Part shown: positions 23,128-32,884 of the stretch, one piece after another | Numbering within the stretch: position 1 is the stretch's first letter | How the letters are laid out: each line of letters begins with the position of its first letter | Source: an uncultured Prevotella sp. | Lineage (GTDB): Bacteria > Bacteroidota > Bacteroidia > Bacteroidales > Bacteroidaceae | DNA: 36,398 nucleotides | Assembly (NCBI GenBank): GCA_900315035.1 | Contig: OMXO01000022.1 | Location: 1-36,398 of the forward strand | Direction of reading: 5' to 3' | Made by a program: the position numbers and the translations under genes | Notes under the pieces: model-generated | Seen by the model: only the letters and a program-made list of their open reading frames with translations | The model's database searches: none | What the model was told of the DNA's origin: nothing

Positions 23128-25065
23128 TTAGTTGACGATGGCTATTTTGCATACTGTTCCTTTCTCGCCTGTTCTTGTTGCTGTTACTACCATATATACT
23201 CCACTGGCCACTCTCCTACCCTTTTTGTCGCAGCCATCCCAGGTGAATAATCCACCATTGCTCTTTCCTTCAGCAATCAATGCACCATTTGAAGCTAAGA
23301 TTTTCACATCAGCATTATAACTGAGGCCTACAACTGTGATGAGTCCTGTATAATCTGGTGTCACAGGATTCGGATAGGCCCATACATTATCTTCAGTCAT
23401 ATCCTCTGATGTCTCAGTAGCATCACTCATATAAGAGCAGAGTCCGTTGGCTGTTAAGAAGAATACTTCACCAGTAGTTTGATTAATAGTTACCGATGTG
23501 ATATGATTCGATAGTAATTTTGAATTATCAGTTGTTATGTGATGAACTTGTTGCATATTGTCTTCACTTATCAAGAAAGCGCCTGCACCGTTTGTGGCAA
23601 ACCATTTCCGTCCGCCACCATCAACAGCTATACTACTGATGCTAACACCACTTAATAGATAGTCTGCATAGTTTGTACCATCGTTACGAGGAACTTTTAT
23701 TTGCTGGAAGGTAACGCTTTCTTGTCCTATTTCACCTTTTTCAATCATAAAAGGTCCTTGGTCTGTACCTATCCAGATGTTTCCTTCTAAGTCTTCATTA
23801 ACACAATAGACTGATGTAATATTATATCTGATACCATCTTGATTGATGAAATCATCATATACTTTGATATCTTCTGTATCGAAATCATAGCAATATACAC
23901 CAGAATTTATCCAATGAGTATTGACAAACCAAAGTAAACCACGACTATCAATAAACATATTGCGTAATGCTGAAAAGGATATTTTGTCGCTGTTTGTTAG
24001 TTCAGGCTGATAATGATCCATCCATTCACCGTCTTTCTTTAACTCTAAGAGATTTATTTGCTTTGCCTGAGAATTAAGTACAAATAAATTTCCATTTTTG
24101 TCGTACTTGATGCCTTGGACCAAAGTGTAATGATTGCCTAACTCTTGTCCGCGATCTACAGCTCCACGCAATGGACTGTTTTCTTGATGATGATACTTTT
24201 GCAGTTTTCCATCCTTGAACTCATAAAGACCACATCGGCCTCCTACTGCTACATGTGTAGGATCAGTAGGATCGTAGTCAATACAGTTCTGGTCCACATA
24301 GTCATAACCTGTCGTTTTTTCCAGATGATCCTGATATATTTGCCAATTATTACCATCCCATATTTGAATGGTTCCAGGATTATTTAAATCAGTAATACCA
24401 GAAAGAAATAATCCTCCTGTAGTATATAGTTTACCATTAGCAAATTTTGACTCATAGAAATGATTATATTTCGGACCTCCAGGATTAAGTGTTTCGACAA
24501 GTTGCCTGTATTTCTCCAAGTGCTGATATTCGTCATAACTTGGTAAGTTGGTAGGATAATCAGGATGATTAGGTGTTAAGGTCTCAGCAATCTCAGCTTT
24601 TTGCATGTTCACTTTTACATAACCAAAAGGACAATGTAGCCAGACATAGATATCATCGATGGTGATCTGACTAACTGTTTTGTCTTCTGTCATCGTTTTG
24701 TTATAGAAAGCAGAGATATTAGTGATGTTTCCGTTAGCGTCTATCAGATCGATATTCGAATTTTGATAAACCGCTATCAGCCGTTTGGCTTTATTGTTCC
24801 AGGCTATATGAGTGATAAGATTATCACTGAGTCCTTTAGTCTTATCATAGGTGATAATACTCTGATCATTCAGATTATACTGATAAAGATCGTTTGAAGC
24901 AAGAACGAAAAGATAATGATTAGCCTCACAGATATTCTGGACTTCAGAATAAGCCATGTAATTGTGCCAACTACCTATTTGGGCATTGACAGGCAAGAAG
25001 GTAAAAAGGTAAAAAGGCAAGAACCATTTTACCATATTGATGATGTTATATTCCTTTGTTCTCAT
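23128..25065 (-). CDS. porZ: PorZ-like type IX secretion attachment-complex protein
   Basis: 645 residues (635 if translation starts at ATG 25035). After a signal peptide ending NAQ, the protein opens IGSWHNYMAYSEVQNI, typical of PorZ, and has two beta-propeller regions with repeated GLWFVNT- and NIWIGTDQGP-type two-component-regulator propeller blades. It ends in a CTD-like Ig domain (VWAYPNPVTPDYTG, then ADVKILASNGALIAEG and GVYMVVTATR). In Porphyromonas PorZ sits on the surface with PorU, PorV and PorQ and hands anionic LPS to the PorU sortase. So this organism probably uses T9SS, although no other por gene is in the window. The start-codon choice is uncertain because the 5' end is built from octamer repeats. 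It follows rdgB by 30 bases. Confidence 0.87.
   Translation of the reverse strand: MRTKEYNIINMVKWFLPFYLFTFLPVNAQIGSWHNYMAYSEVQNICEANHYLFVLASNDLYQYNLNDQSIITYDKTKGLSDNLITHIAWNNKAKRLIAVYQNSNIDLIDANGNITNISAFYNKTMTEDKTVSQITIDDIYVWLHCPFGYVKVNMQKAEIAETLTPNHPDYPTNLPSYDEYQHLEKYRQLVETLNPGGPKYNHFYESKFANGKLYTTGGLFLSGITDLNNPGTIQIWDGNNWQIYQDHLEKTTGYDYVDQNCIDYDPTDPTHVAVGGRCGLYEFKDGKLQKYHHQENSPLRGAVDRGQELGNHYTLVQGIKYDKNGNLFVLNSQAKQINLLELKKDGEWMDHYQPELTNSDKISFSALRNMFIDSRGLLWFVNTHWINSGVYCYDFDTEDIKVYDDFINQDGIRYNITSVYCVNEDLEGNIWIGTDQGPFMIEKGEIGQESVTFQQIKVPRNDGTNYADYLLSGVSISSIAVDGGGRKWFATNGAGAFLISEDNMQQVHHITTDNSKLLSNHITSVTINQTTGEVFFLTANGLCSYMSDATETSEDMTEDNVWAYPNPVTPDYTGLITVVGLSYNADVKILASNGALIAEGKSNGGLFTWDGCDKKGRRVASGVYMVVTATRTGEKGTVCKIAIVN
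24992..25023. repeat. Octanucleotide tandem repeat, four GGYAARAA units, in the porZ signal-peptide region
   Basis: Units GGCAAGAA, GGTAAAAA, GGTAAAAA, GGCAAGAA stand in exact series. The two central units are identical. On the coding (minus) strand they encode residues of the hydrophobic signal segment FLPFYLFTFLP. The unit length is not a multiple of three. A perfect complementary partner (25066-25075) sits just upstream of the ATG at 25065. Confidence 0.85.
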
Positions 25066-25095
25066 ACCTTTTTACACTTTTACCATACTGTTTAT

Positions 25096-25722
25096 TTACG
25101 TTTTCAATAAAAACTCTGCCAATTTCTGTACTGCTCGTGCCCTATGGCTGATATGATTCTTGATACCCATACCCAGTTCAGCGAAGGTTTTGTTGTAACC
25201 GTCAGGTTGGAAAATAGGATCATAGCCGAAGCCTTCTCCTCCCCTGCGTTCTCGGATAATCTCACCCTCGACAATTCCTTCGAACTGGTGGATTTCCTTG
25301 ATGCTGGTACATCCACAAGGACATATATCCTTCTTTAATATTAACGCAATGACTGTACGGAATCTTGCTTTACGATTGTTATTTTCTCCTAATTCCTTCA
25401 GCAGACATGACATATTTGCTTCTGAATCATGACTAACAGAGCTCCCATCAACCATGCTGGCATAACGGGCAGAATAGATACCAGGTGCTCCATTAAGGGC
25501 TTCTACCTCAAGACCTGTATCATCTGCAAAGACACTCATGTGATAATGATCATAGATATACTGAGCCTTCTGAAGCGCATTTTCTTCAAGTGTCTGTCCT
25601 GTCTCAGGAATATCTATGTCGCAGCCAATATCTTTCAATGACAATACTTCGATATTGTCGCCCAGAATCGAGCGAATCTCGTCGAGTTTATGCTGGTTGT
25701 TCGTTGCGAATACTATTTTCAT
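25096..25722 (-). CDS. rdgB: XTP/dITP diphosphatase (Ham1/RdgB family)
   Basis: 208 residues. Family motifs: [12 protein letters not shown] (5-16), [25 protein letters not shown] (with catalytic D-D), [10 protein letters not shown] and the C-terminal SHRARAV. It removes non-canonical purine triphosphates such as ITP and XTP from the nucleotide pool. The 5' end overlaps the yitT coding region by 35 bases in another frame, so it is coupled to it. Confidence 0.96.
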   Translation of the reverse strand: MKIVFATNNQHKLDEIRSILGDNIEVLSLKDIGCDIDIPETGQTLEENALQKAQYIYDHYHMSVFADDTGLEVEALNGAPGIYSARYASMVDGSSVSHDSEANMSCLLKELGENNNRKARFRTVIALILKKDICPCGCTSIKEIHQFEGIVEGEIIRERRGGEGFGYDPIFQPDGYNKTFAELGMGIKNHISHRARAVQKLAEFLLKT

Positions 25723-26662
25723 TAATTTTTTTCTTCTGTTCTTTGATTTTCACATTCATCTCGTCAAACCCCTCGCCATAAACACCGATAACAGCACTTT
25801 GAGATACAAAAGCCTGAGGATCAATCATCTTGATAAGACGGAACATATTAATACTCTCGTTCTTCTTAGCGAGGATACAGAGTACTTTCATCTGATGACC
25901 TGTGTACCATCCGTGTCCATCGAGAATGGTTACACCATGATTCATCTCTGTACCTATAGCATTGGCTATCTCTTGCCATTTGCTGGAAAAGATAAAGAAC
26001 TGTACAGATTGCCGACGGGCATTCATCACATAGTCGAGCGTGTAGTTCTCCATAGCCATCACGCAGAAGCCAAACATGACCTTGTGAGCACGTTCAAGGT
26101 ATGTTCCGAATTGAGGGAAGAACATACAAGAGCCGATGATACAGAAATCGGCGGCTATCAGTACGTTGCCTAATGAAACGTTGCTATGATATTTATTCAC
26201 GCTGGCAGCGATAATATCAGTACCTCCTGTGGAACCGTTATGGGTAAATACCGTAGCAAGGGCGATACCTGTAATCACACAGCCTATAATCATCGACATG
26301 AAATCCTGTCCTTCTCCCATCAGTTTGAACGGCAGTCCATTATCCTGTTTTGGAATAAGGTCCTGTGCTATCATCAGCATGAAGTAGAGTGTGAAGATGG
26401 CAAATATCGTCTTCATCAGGAACTTAACGCCTAGTATCTTCAGCGCTACTACCAATAATATACCATTGATGATAATATAGGTGTTCTCCAAATGGAATCC
26501 TGTGGCATAATAGATGATAGCCGAGAGACCTGTTACACCTCCGGCTACAATCTGGTATGGCATGAGAAACACCGTAAAGGCGATAGTATAGAGGAAGAGG
26601 CCAAAGGCTATAAAGAAATAGTCTTTGGCTTCATTGAGAATGATTTTGTGATTAATTGTCAT
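25688..26662 (-). CDS. YitT family membrane protein (DUF161/DUF2179)
   Basis: 324 residues. Five to six hydrophobic segments in residues about 15-200 contain the YitT patterns [22 protein letters not shown] and [20 protein letters not shown]. The C-terminal domain (about 205-300) is the soluble DUF2179 part, with [16 protein letters not shown]. Function is not firmly known; members are called transporter-like. The ATG follows the leuS stop with no gap (26663/26662), and the 3' end overlaps rdgB by 35 bases. The gene is thus locked into the leuS operon. Confidence 0.92.
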   Translation of the reverse strand: MTINHKIILNEAKDYFFIAFGLFLYTIAFTVFLMPYQIVAGGVTGLSAIIYYATGFHLENTYIIINGILLVVALKILGVKFLMKTIFAIFTLYFMLMIAQDLIPKQDNGLPFKLMGEGQDFMSMIIGCVITGIALATVFTHNGSTGGTDIIAASVNKYHSNVSLGNVLIAADFCIIGSCMFFPQFGTYLERAHKVMFGFCVMAMENYTLDYVMNARRQSVQFFIFSSKWQEIANAIGTEMNHGVTILDGHGWYTGHQMKVLCILAKKNESINMFRLIKMIDPQAFVSQSAVIGVYGEGFDEMNVKIKEQKKKINENSIRNEQPA

Positions 26663-29479
26663 TTATTTCTTCAGAACAATGTTCACCATACGCTTAGGGA
26701 CGATGATAACCTTTGCTACCTGGAACCCTTCGAGATATTTCTTGGCACGCTCGTCGGCAAGCACAGCTTCTTCAATCGTCTTGTTGTCAGCATCAGCAGC
26801 AAACTGCATTTCAAAGCGAGCCTTACCATTGAAGGCGATACCCAGTTTCACCTGACTCTCTACGAGATACTCTTCATTCCATGTAGGCCACTGAGAGTCG
26901 CATACGCTACCCTGTTCGCCAAGCATCTCCCAGAGCTCTTCAGCGATGTGTGGCGCAAATGGAGCAATAAGTATTGTGAGTGTCTTCAACATCTCCTTGT
27001 TCTTGCATTTCTGTTGTGCAAGTTCGTTCACGCAGATCATGAAGGCAGAGATAGAGGTGTTATAACTGAAGGTCTCGATATCCTGTGTTACCTTCTTTAT
27101 CAGTTTGTGCACACTCTTCAGATTGTCGGCTGTAGCCTCACCTTCGAAACCGTTCTGGTAGAGGTTCCAGAACTTACGCAAGAATCTGTGGCAACCGTCG
27201 ATACCATTGGTATCCCAAGGCTTCGATTGCTCTATAGGACCCAGGAACATCTCGTAGAGACGCAGCGTATCGGCACCATATTTCTCGACAATCATATCTG
27301 GATTGACCACATTGAACATCGACTTCGACATCTTCTCAATAGCCCAACCACACTTGTACTGTCCATTCTCGAGAATGAACTCAGCGTTCTCATACTCAGG
27401 ACGCCAAGCCTTGAAGGCATCGATATCGAGGATATCAGCCGAAACGATGTTCACATCTACGTGGATGGGAGTTGTGGTGTATTGATCTTTCAGACCAAAG
27501 CTGACGAACTTACCCTTATCGGCACCTTCGTCTTCGATGCGGTATACAAAGTTAGAGCGCCCCTGAATCATACCCTGATTAACGAGTTTCTTGAATGGCT
27601 CGTCCTCGCAGCTGTAACCTGAATCATAGAGGAACTTATTCCAGAAACGAGAGTAGATCAGGTGACCAGTAGCATGCTCAGTACCACCTACATAGAGGTC
27701 TACATTACGCCAGTACTCGTCGATGTCCTTATTGACAAGAGCCTTCTCGTTCTTCGGATCCATATAGCGCAGATAGTAAGCCGATGAGCCAGCGAAACCA
27801 GGCATGGTGTTCAACTCGAGTGGGAAGACGGTCTTGTTATCAATCTCGTCCTTCGATACCACCTTGTCGAACTTGGTATCCCAAGCCCACATCTTAGCGC
27901 GACCTAATGGTGGCTCGCCCGTCTCTGTTGGCTTGTATTCGTCAATCTCAGGCAATTCCAGCGGCAGACATTCCTTAGGAATCATATAAGGCATATCGTC
28001 CTTGTAGTAAACAGGGAACGGCTCGCCCCAATAACGCTGACGAGAGAAGATAGCATCGCGCAGACGATAATTCACCTTCACACGACCCAAGCCCTGTTCT
28101 GTCACGAATTTCTTCGTGGCAGCGATGGCCTCCTTCACAGTCAAGCCATTAAGGCTGAACTTATCTGATGCAGAGTTACACATGATACCATCCTTGGCAT
28201 CAAAACTCTCCTCGCTGACATCAGCTCCCTCAATTACTGGGATAATAGGCAGGTTGAAGTGCTTGGCGAAAGCGTAGTCACGACTATCGTGGGCAGGTAC
28301 AGCCATAATGGCACCAGTACCGTAGCCAGCCAATACATATTCAGCAATCCAGATGGGGATCTTCTCGTCTGTAAACGGATTGATGGCATACGATCCAGAG
28401 AAGACACCAGTTACTTTGTGATCCATCTGACGATCGCGCTCTGTGCGCTTCTTTACGTAGTCAAGATACTTCTCTACCTCTTCTTTCTGATCAGGTGTGG
28501 TGAGTTCTGCTACGAGGTCACTCTCAGGAGCAAGCACCATGAAGGTGACACCAAACATCGTATCAGCACGCGTGGTGAAGATGGTGAAGTGCTTATCAGA
28601 ATCAGCTACGTTGAACTCTACCTCAGTACCCTCTGAGCGACCAATCCAGTTGCGCTGAGTCTCCTTCAGCGAGTCTGTCCAATCGATGACATCCAAACCA
28701 TCAAGCAGACGCTGAGCGTATGCAGATACACGCAGACACCACTGGCGCATCTTCTTCTGAACAACAGGATAGCCGCCACGAACTGAAACGCCATCTACGA
28801 CCTCATCGTTGGCAAGAACGGTGCCAAGCTTAGGGCACCAGTTCACCATCGTGTCTGCTAGATAGGCGATACGATAGTTCATCAGCACCTCCTGCTTCTT
28901 CTTCTCTGAGAAGCCAGCCCAATCAGAAGCCGTAAAGTGGAGCTCCTCCGTTCCGAGGGCATTGCAGTTCTCAGTACCCATCAGCTCGAAGTGCTCAATC
29001 AGTTTGATAGTAGGCTGAGCCTTATGGGATGCTGTGCTGAAGTAGCTCTTGAACATGCGCTGGAAGGCCCACTGAGTCCACTTGTAGTAGATAGGATCGC
29101 AAGTGCGGACCTCGCGCTCCCAATCGAATGAGAAGCCAATCTTATCGAGCTGACTGCGATAACGGTCGATATTCTCGAAGGTTGTCTTCTCAGGATGCTG
29201 ACCAGTCTGGATGGCATATTGCTCTGCTGGCAGTCCGTAGGCATCGTAGCCCATCGGGTTCAGCACGTTGAAGCCCTGCTGGCGCTTATAGCGGGCATAG
29301 ATATCCGAGGCGATATAGCCAAGAGGATGACCCACGTGCAAGCCTGCCCCCGAGGGGTAAGGGAACATATTAAGCACGTAGAATTTCTTCTTGTTCTTGT
29401 CCTCTACTACGCGATAAGTCTTATTCTCCACCCATCGCTTCTGCCATTTTTGTTCGATTTCTCTAAAATTGTAATCCAT
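26663..29479 (-). CDS. leuS: Leucyl-tRNA synthetase
   Basis: 938 residues. Class-I signatures are HVGH (48-51, in [15 protein letters not shown]) and KMSKS (716-720). A CP1 editing domain lies between about 230 and 420 ([22 protein letters not shown], the Thr-rich motif and [11 protein letters not shown]). The anticodon-binding domain follows, with the [12 protein letters not shown] helix at about 840. It charges tRNA-Leu and edits mischarged products. It heads the leuS-yitT-rdgB-porZ-acyltransferase unit. Confidence 0.97.
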   Translation of the reverse strand: MDYNFREIEQKWQKRWVENKTYRVVEDKNKKKFYVLNMFPYPSGAGLHVGHPLGYIASDIYARYKRQQGFNVLNPMGYDAYGLPAEQYAIQTGQHPEKTTFENIDRYRSQLDKIGFSFDWEREVRTCDPIYYKWTQWAFQRMFKSYFSTASHKAQPTIKLIEHFELMGTENCNALGTEELHFTASDWAGFSEKKKQEVLMNYRIAYLADTMVNWCPKLGTVLANDEVVDGVSVRGGYPVVQKKMRQWCLRVSAYAQRLLDGLDVIDWTDSLKETQRNWIGRSEGTEVEFNVADSDKHFTIFTTRADTMFGVTFMVLAPESDLVAELTTPDQKEEVEKYLDYVKKRTERDRQMDHKVTGVFSGSYAINPFTDEKIPIWIAEYVLAGYGTGAIMAVPAHDSRDYAFAKHFNLPIIPVIEGADVSEESFDAKDGIMCNSASDKFSLNGLTVKEAIAATKKFVTEQGLGRVKVNYRLRDAIFSRQRYWGEPFPVYYKDDMPYMIPKECLPLELPEIDEYKPTETGEPPLGRAKMWAWDTKFDKVVSKDEIDNKTVFPLELNTMPGFAGSSAYYLRYMDPKNEKALVNKDIDEYWRNVDLYVGGTEHATGHLIYSRFWNKFLYDSGYSCEDEPFKKLVNQGMIQGRSNFVYRIEDEGADKGKFVSFGLKDQYTTTPIHVDVNIVSADILDIDAFKAWRPEYENAEFILENGQYKCGWAIEKMSKSMFNVVNPDMIVEKYGADTLRLYEMFLGPIEQSKPWDTNGIDGCHRFLRKFWNLYQNGFEGEATADNLKSVHKLIKKVTQDIETFSYNTSISAFMICVNELAQQKCKNKEMLKTLTILIAPFAPHIAEELWEMLGEQGSVCDSQWPTWNEEYLVESQVKLGIAFNGKARFEMQFAADADNKTIEEAVLADERAKKYLEGFQVAKVIIVPKRMVNIVLKK

Positions 29480-29524
29480 TGTATTTTTGTTTTTTATTGT
29501 TTCCGTACATATTTATTTGGACTG

Positions 29525-29532
29525 CAAAGTTA
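29525..29532 (-). promoter_or_regulatory. -7 element for the leuS operon
   Basis: TAACTTTG on the minus strand. The expected -33 position (around 29553) has no TTTG, so the match is half. It would give a leader of about 40 bases to the leuS ATG at 29479. Confidence 0.5.
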
Positions 29533-29614
29533 CGATTTTATTTTGATAAACCTACTAATTTTAAAAGAAATTACTTTTTATCTATAAAAGTAAAATAGAA
29601 AGAATCTCATTTTC

Positions 29615-29645
29615 TTGTCAATATCAACAAAAATATCTATCTTTG
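29615..29645 (+). promoter_or_regulatory. Bacteroidota promoter for the channel gene
   Basis: TTG (29615-29617), 20 bases, TATCTTTG (29638-29645), about 27 bases before the ATG at 29672. Confidence 0.75.
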
Positions 29646-29671
29646 CAGTTAAGAAACCAACATTTATCAGT

Positions 29672-30487
29672 ATGAAGAAACCCCATTGGCTTGAGAAAGA
29701 GAATCTCTATAAAATCATGTTTGAGTCAGAGCATCCTGCCGGTCGAATCTTTGATCTCACACTGATAACTGCTATCTCATTGAGTATCATCATCTCGTTT
29801 GTCGAGACGATTCCTTCATTGGCACGCACGTTTAAGCTGGTACTTGAGATTCTCGAATATCTGCTTACGTTCTTCTTTACCGTCGAGTATATTGCTCGTG
29901 TCTATTGCTCGCCTCGTCCTCGTGACTATGTGATGAGCTTCTTTGGTATCATCGACCTGCTGTCCACATTGCCCCCTTATCTCTCCTACTTCCTGCCAAA
30001 CGCACGATACATGATTCTGTTGCGTTCGATCCGATTTATCCGTATCTTCCGCATTTTCAAGCTGTTCAGCTTCATCAATGAGGGCTACATGCTGATGCAC
30101 TCAATCCAGAAGAGTCTCACCAAGATTTCCGTTTACTTCTTGTTTGTGCTGATACTCGACATCTGTTTGGGTACGCTGATGTTTATGGTAGAAAGCGGGG
30201 TTCCCAATACCCAATTCACAGATCTGGCAACATCCGTCTATTGGGCTATTGTAACGATGACGACTGTGGGTTATGGTGATATCACGCCTGTTACGGCAAT
30301 TGGTCGCCTACTTTCGGCCTTCGTCATGTTGCTGGGTTACACCATCATTGCTGTACCAACAGGTATCGTCACAGCAAATATCATCGACGAGACGAAAGAG
30401 AAGCCAAAAGATGGTCATTGTCCGCGTTGTGATGCTCTTGTCCGCGATGAAGACCACTATTGTTCCCACTGCGGTGAAAAGCTGTAA
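29672..30487 (+). CDS. Voltage-gated-type potassium channel with C-terminal zinc ribbon
   Basis: 271 residues from ATG 29672; a longer frame from 29615 starts inside the promoter. Six membrane segments are predicted between about 27 and 238. S4 is LRSIRFIRIFRIFKLF (117-132), with Arg every third residue, and the selectivity filter TVGYGD (198-203) identifies a K+ channel. After S6, C250-PRC253 and C264-SHC267 form a short zinc-ribbon at the cytoplasmic end in place of a cNMP or RCK domain. Role in membrane potential or osmotic balance is by family. It is followed 32 bases later by a DUF2461 gene, likely on the same transcript. Confidence 0.92.
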   Translation: MKKPHWLEKENLYKIMFESEHPAGRIFDLTLITAISLSIIISFVETIPSLARTFKLVLEILEYLLTFFFTVEYIARVYCSPRPRDYVMSFFGIIDLLSTLPPYLSYFLPNARYMILLRSIRFIRIFRIFKLFSFINEGYMLMHSIQKSLTKISVYFLFVLILDICLGTLMFMVESGVPNTQFTDLATSVYWAIVTMTTVGYGDITPVTAIGRLLSAFVMLLGYTIIAVPTGIVTANIIDETKEKPKDGHCPRCDALVRDEDHYCSHCGEKL

Positions 30488-30519
30488 CATAGAATCAATC
30501 TTAGATAATTTTTTAGAAC

Positions 30520-31245
30520 ATGGATGCAAAGAGAATACTCAGTTTCCTTCGTCAGGTGATGGCTAACAATAACCGTACTTGGTTTCAGGAACATAAGGCA
30601 GAATACGATATTGTCAGACAAGAGTTTGAACACGGTGTAGAACAGGCTTTGGAGCGCATACGAAGCTTCGATCAGGAGATAGCTTACTTAAAGGTAAAGG
30701 ACTGTACTTACCGTTTCTATCGTGATACCCGTTTCTCTGCAGACAAGTCACCCTATAAAAATCATCTGGGTGCCTATATCGATGCCAAGGGCAAGAAGGC
30801 GCTACGTGGCGGTTATTATATGCATTTGGAGCCAGGTCATTGTCTGCTGGCTGTGGGCAATTACTGGCTACCTACAAATATTTTGACTTCTTGTCGTAAT
30901 GAAATTATGGCCAATACGGAAGAATGGCTGCGGTGTGTAGAGAGTAAGGAGTTTCTGAAGTATTTTGGAAGCAGTAGTACTAGTTCCTTCAAGGAGCCAA
31001 CGAATATCTCAAGTTGGGATCAGCCACAAGGGTTCGGACTGGATAAACTGAAGACTTGTCCTTCAGGTTTTCCGAAGAATTGGGAATACGTCCACTATCT
31101 GCGCCTTAAGGATTACTGTGCCTGGCACGCTGTTGCTGATGATTTCTTCGAAGGCGATGGATGGTTAGACGAGATGGAAAAGATATTCCGTGCAGCTAAG
31201 CCAATGATGGACTTTATGAATGAGGTTATTGATGATTACGAATAA
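30520..31245 (+). CDS. DUF2461 family protein
   Basis: 241 residues, soluble, no signal peptide. It has the DUF2461/TIGR02453 pattern: NNNRTWFQEHKAEYD near the N-terminus, YRFYRDTRFSADKSPYKNHLGAY (62-86 region) and GGYYMHLEPGHCLLAVGNY. Function not known; some members are predicted to act on nucleic acids or small substrates without proof. Co-transcription with the channel is likely from the 32-base gap and absence of a terminator. Confidence 0.92.
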   Translation: MDAKRILSFLRQVMANNNRTWFQEHKAEYDIVRQEFEHGVEQALERIRSFDQEIAYLKVKDCTYRFYRDTRFSADKSPYKNHLGAYIDAKGKKALRGGYYMHLEPGHCLLAVGNYWLPTNILTSCRNEIMANTEEWLRCVESKEFLKYFGSSSTSSFKEPTNISSWDQPQGFGLDKLKTCPSGFPKNWEYVHYLRLKDYCAWHAVADDFFEGDGWLDEMEKIFRAAKPMMDFMNEVIDDYE

Positions 31246-31352
31246 ATCACAGGTCTCTGCGTTAATGTTTTATAAATGATGGGGATATCTTTTGACTTTT
31301 GGGAGTGATATACGTATTATAATTGAACGATTATCAACTAAAAACTGTTTAT

Positions 31353-32222
31353 ATGAAACGATTACTCTCAACATTCCTGATAGCTTTGGCTATAGGATGG
31401 CTCACTGCTTCTGCACAGAATGACAGTGAAGGCAAGTACACTTTGAAGAATGGCAACATCACAATGGTTATCGATGCAGCCAAAGGTGGAAAAATTCTCT
31501 CTTTCAAGTATGGCGATCAAGAATCTATCTCACAACTGAGATGGCCAGAGGCTTTTGGCAGCACTTTCTGGACTAGTCCTCAGAAAGAGTGGTATTGGCC
31601 CCCTGTGCCTGAGTACGATAAGAAGCCTTATACGGTAGAGGAGAAAGACGGAGTGCTCTGTATGACCAGCGAGGTGAACGACAAGTTGAAATACAGAATC
31701 TGCAAGATGTTCAAGACAGATGGTCAGGCTATCGCTGTTACCTACTCTATCATCAACGAGAGCGACGAAGTACGTAAAGTGGCTCCTTGGGAGATTACGC
31801 GTGTTCAGAACGAAGGTGGCCTTATCTTCTTTGAGGCTCCTGTTGAAGGGATTACTCCCGCAGGACTGATGAACTTCAAGGAAGCTTATGGTGCAGCCTG
31901 GTATCAGACGGACGAGACTAACGAGAACCGCAAGATCAATGTCGATGGTAAAGGTTGGCTGGCTTATTGCGCCAATGGTCTGCTCTTGGTCAAGCAGTTT
32001 GAAGACCTCGATGCTTCGCAGCCCGCTCCTGATGAGGCAGAGATTCAGGTCTATGTGAACAGGGGTAAAGCGCATATAGAACTGGAGAGTCAAGGAGCCT
32101 ATACTACCTTGAAACCTCAGGAACAGCTCAGTTGGACAGTGCGTTGGTATCTGCAGCCTTGTAATCAGGTTTCAGAACCTTCAGAAGCTCTGATGCAGCA
32201 AGTCAGGAAACTGTTGAAATAG
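31353..32222 (+). CDS. Secreted mutarotase-fold-like protein (DUF4380-like)
   Basis: 289 residues from ATG 31353 (the frame extends upstream only to a TTG at 31323). The N-terminal signal peptide MKRLLSTFLIALAIGWLTAS(A)Q is followed by a beta-sandwich-like sequence opening with NGNITMVIDAAKGGKILSFKYG, where the GGKILSF pattern resembles the first strands of galactose-mutarotase/DUF4380 proteins, and W-rich segments (WTSPQKEWYWPP). Such proteins often bind or modify sugars. I see no definite catalytic pair, so the assignment to a fold is moderate and to a function low. The stop directly abuts the stop of the opposing gene (32222/32223). No clear promoter was read in the 107-base gap upstream. 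Confidence 0.7.
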   Translation: MKRLLSTFLIALAIGWLTASAQNDSEGKYTLKNGNITMVIDAAKGGKILSFKYGDQESISQLRWPEAFGSTFWTSPQKEWYWPPVPEYDKKPYTVEEKDGVLCMTSEVNDKLKYRICKMFKTDGQAIAVTYSIINESDEVRKVAPWEITRVQNEGGLIFFEAPVEGITPAGLMNFKEAYGAAWYQTDETNENRKINVDGKGWLAYCANGLLLVKQFEDLDASQPAPDEAEIQVYVNRGKAHIELESQGAYTTLKPQEQLSWTVRWYLQPCNQVSEPSEALMQQVRKLLK

Positions 32223-32876
32223 TCAGACCGATTCGCTGAAGAAAAATTGTTGTTCTGCGTATTGCCAACGTGCAAGTCCGAATCGGATGAGGCGTGCCAG
32301 AAGTGTGATGACTTTATGGCGAGGAATACGTGAACGACGTACCAGTTGATTAAGGGTAAATGATTCTGACTTGCCCTTTGGCGCTTCAGAATGCATGGCC
32401 CTTAATAACTGTTGAACGGTATCTGTATAAGTCATCATGGCTCCGCGCTCTGACTGCTGTTCGCGCCAGATAGCGAGATGAACGGGTGAGGCTACGATGT
32501 TCTCATCGGCAATGCGGATATAGGCCCTCTCCTCCCCCACTTCATTGATGGCACAGACGGGTTTCCGCTCTGAAGGTGGCACTGTGGCAATGACGATAGT
32601 GCGCCCATCGACATGATAAGTATCAAATTTGATGCTGGCCTCTGGCTTGCAGTATTTGTAGGCAGCCTGATGCATCATAAATATCTCCTCCTCAGAGCGT
32701 ACACCTGAGAGATGACCATCGTCTCTTACACCTATCAGTAGTCTTCCTCCATCCGTATTAGCGAATGCCGATACGGATTTGGCGAGCTTACAGGCATCGG
32801 CTACACGATACTTGAAGTCTTGTTGCTGATGCTCCCCTTCGCGGATAAGTTGTAAGAGATAACGTTTCTCGTCCAT
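32223..32876 (-). CDS. AlbA_2 (Schlafen/divergent AAA-4-type) DNA-binding domain protein
   Basis: 217 residues. GEHQQQDFKYRVADACKLAKSVSAFANTDGGRLLIGV is the characteristic N-terminal part of the AlbA_2 domain (residues about 12-130 with the E-x-x-x-x-E/D-F-K and N-x-x-G-G-x-L-x-I-G-V pattern; here Q-D-F-K replaces E-F-K). The C-terminal part (about 150-215) contains a winged-helix-like stretch with RSRIPRHKVITLLARLIRFG. Likely a nucleic-acid-binding regulator. It lies 8 bases after the LD-carboxypeptidase gene and shares its transcript; no functional tie to cell-wall recycling is known to me. Confidence 0.83.
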   Translation of the reverse strand: MDEKRYLLQLIREGEHQQQDFKYRVADACKLAKSVSAFANTDGGRLLIGVRDDGHLSGVRSEEEIFMMHQAAYKYCKPEASIKFDTYHVDGRTIVIATVPPSERKPVCAINEVGEERAYIRIADENIVASPVHLAIWREQQSERGAMMTYTDTVQQLLRAMHSEAPKGKSESFTLNQLVRRSRIPRHKVITLLARLIRFGLARWQYAEQQFFFSESV

Positions 32877-32884
32877 TCTTGTCT

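Noticed and set aside
26492-27622. 376-codon plus-strand open frame
   Set aside because: Antisense to the well-defined C-terminal part of leuS and the start of yitT; no family resemblance.
31246-31352. Promoter for the mutarotase-like gene
   Set aside because: TATAATTG and TTTTG are present but the spacing (about 16 bases) and the -7 match are both poor.
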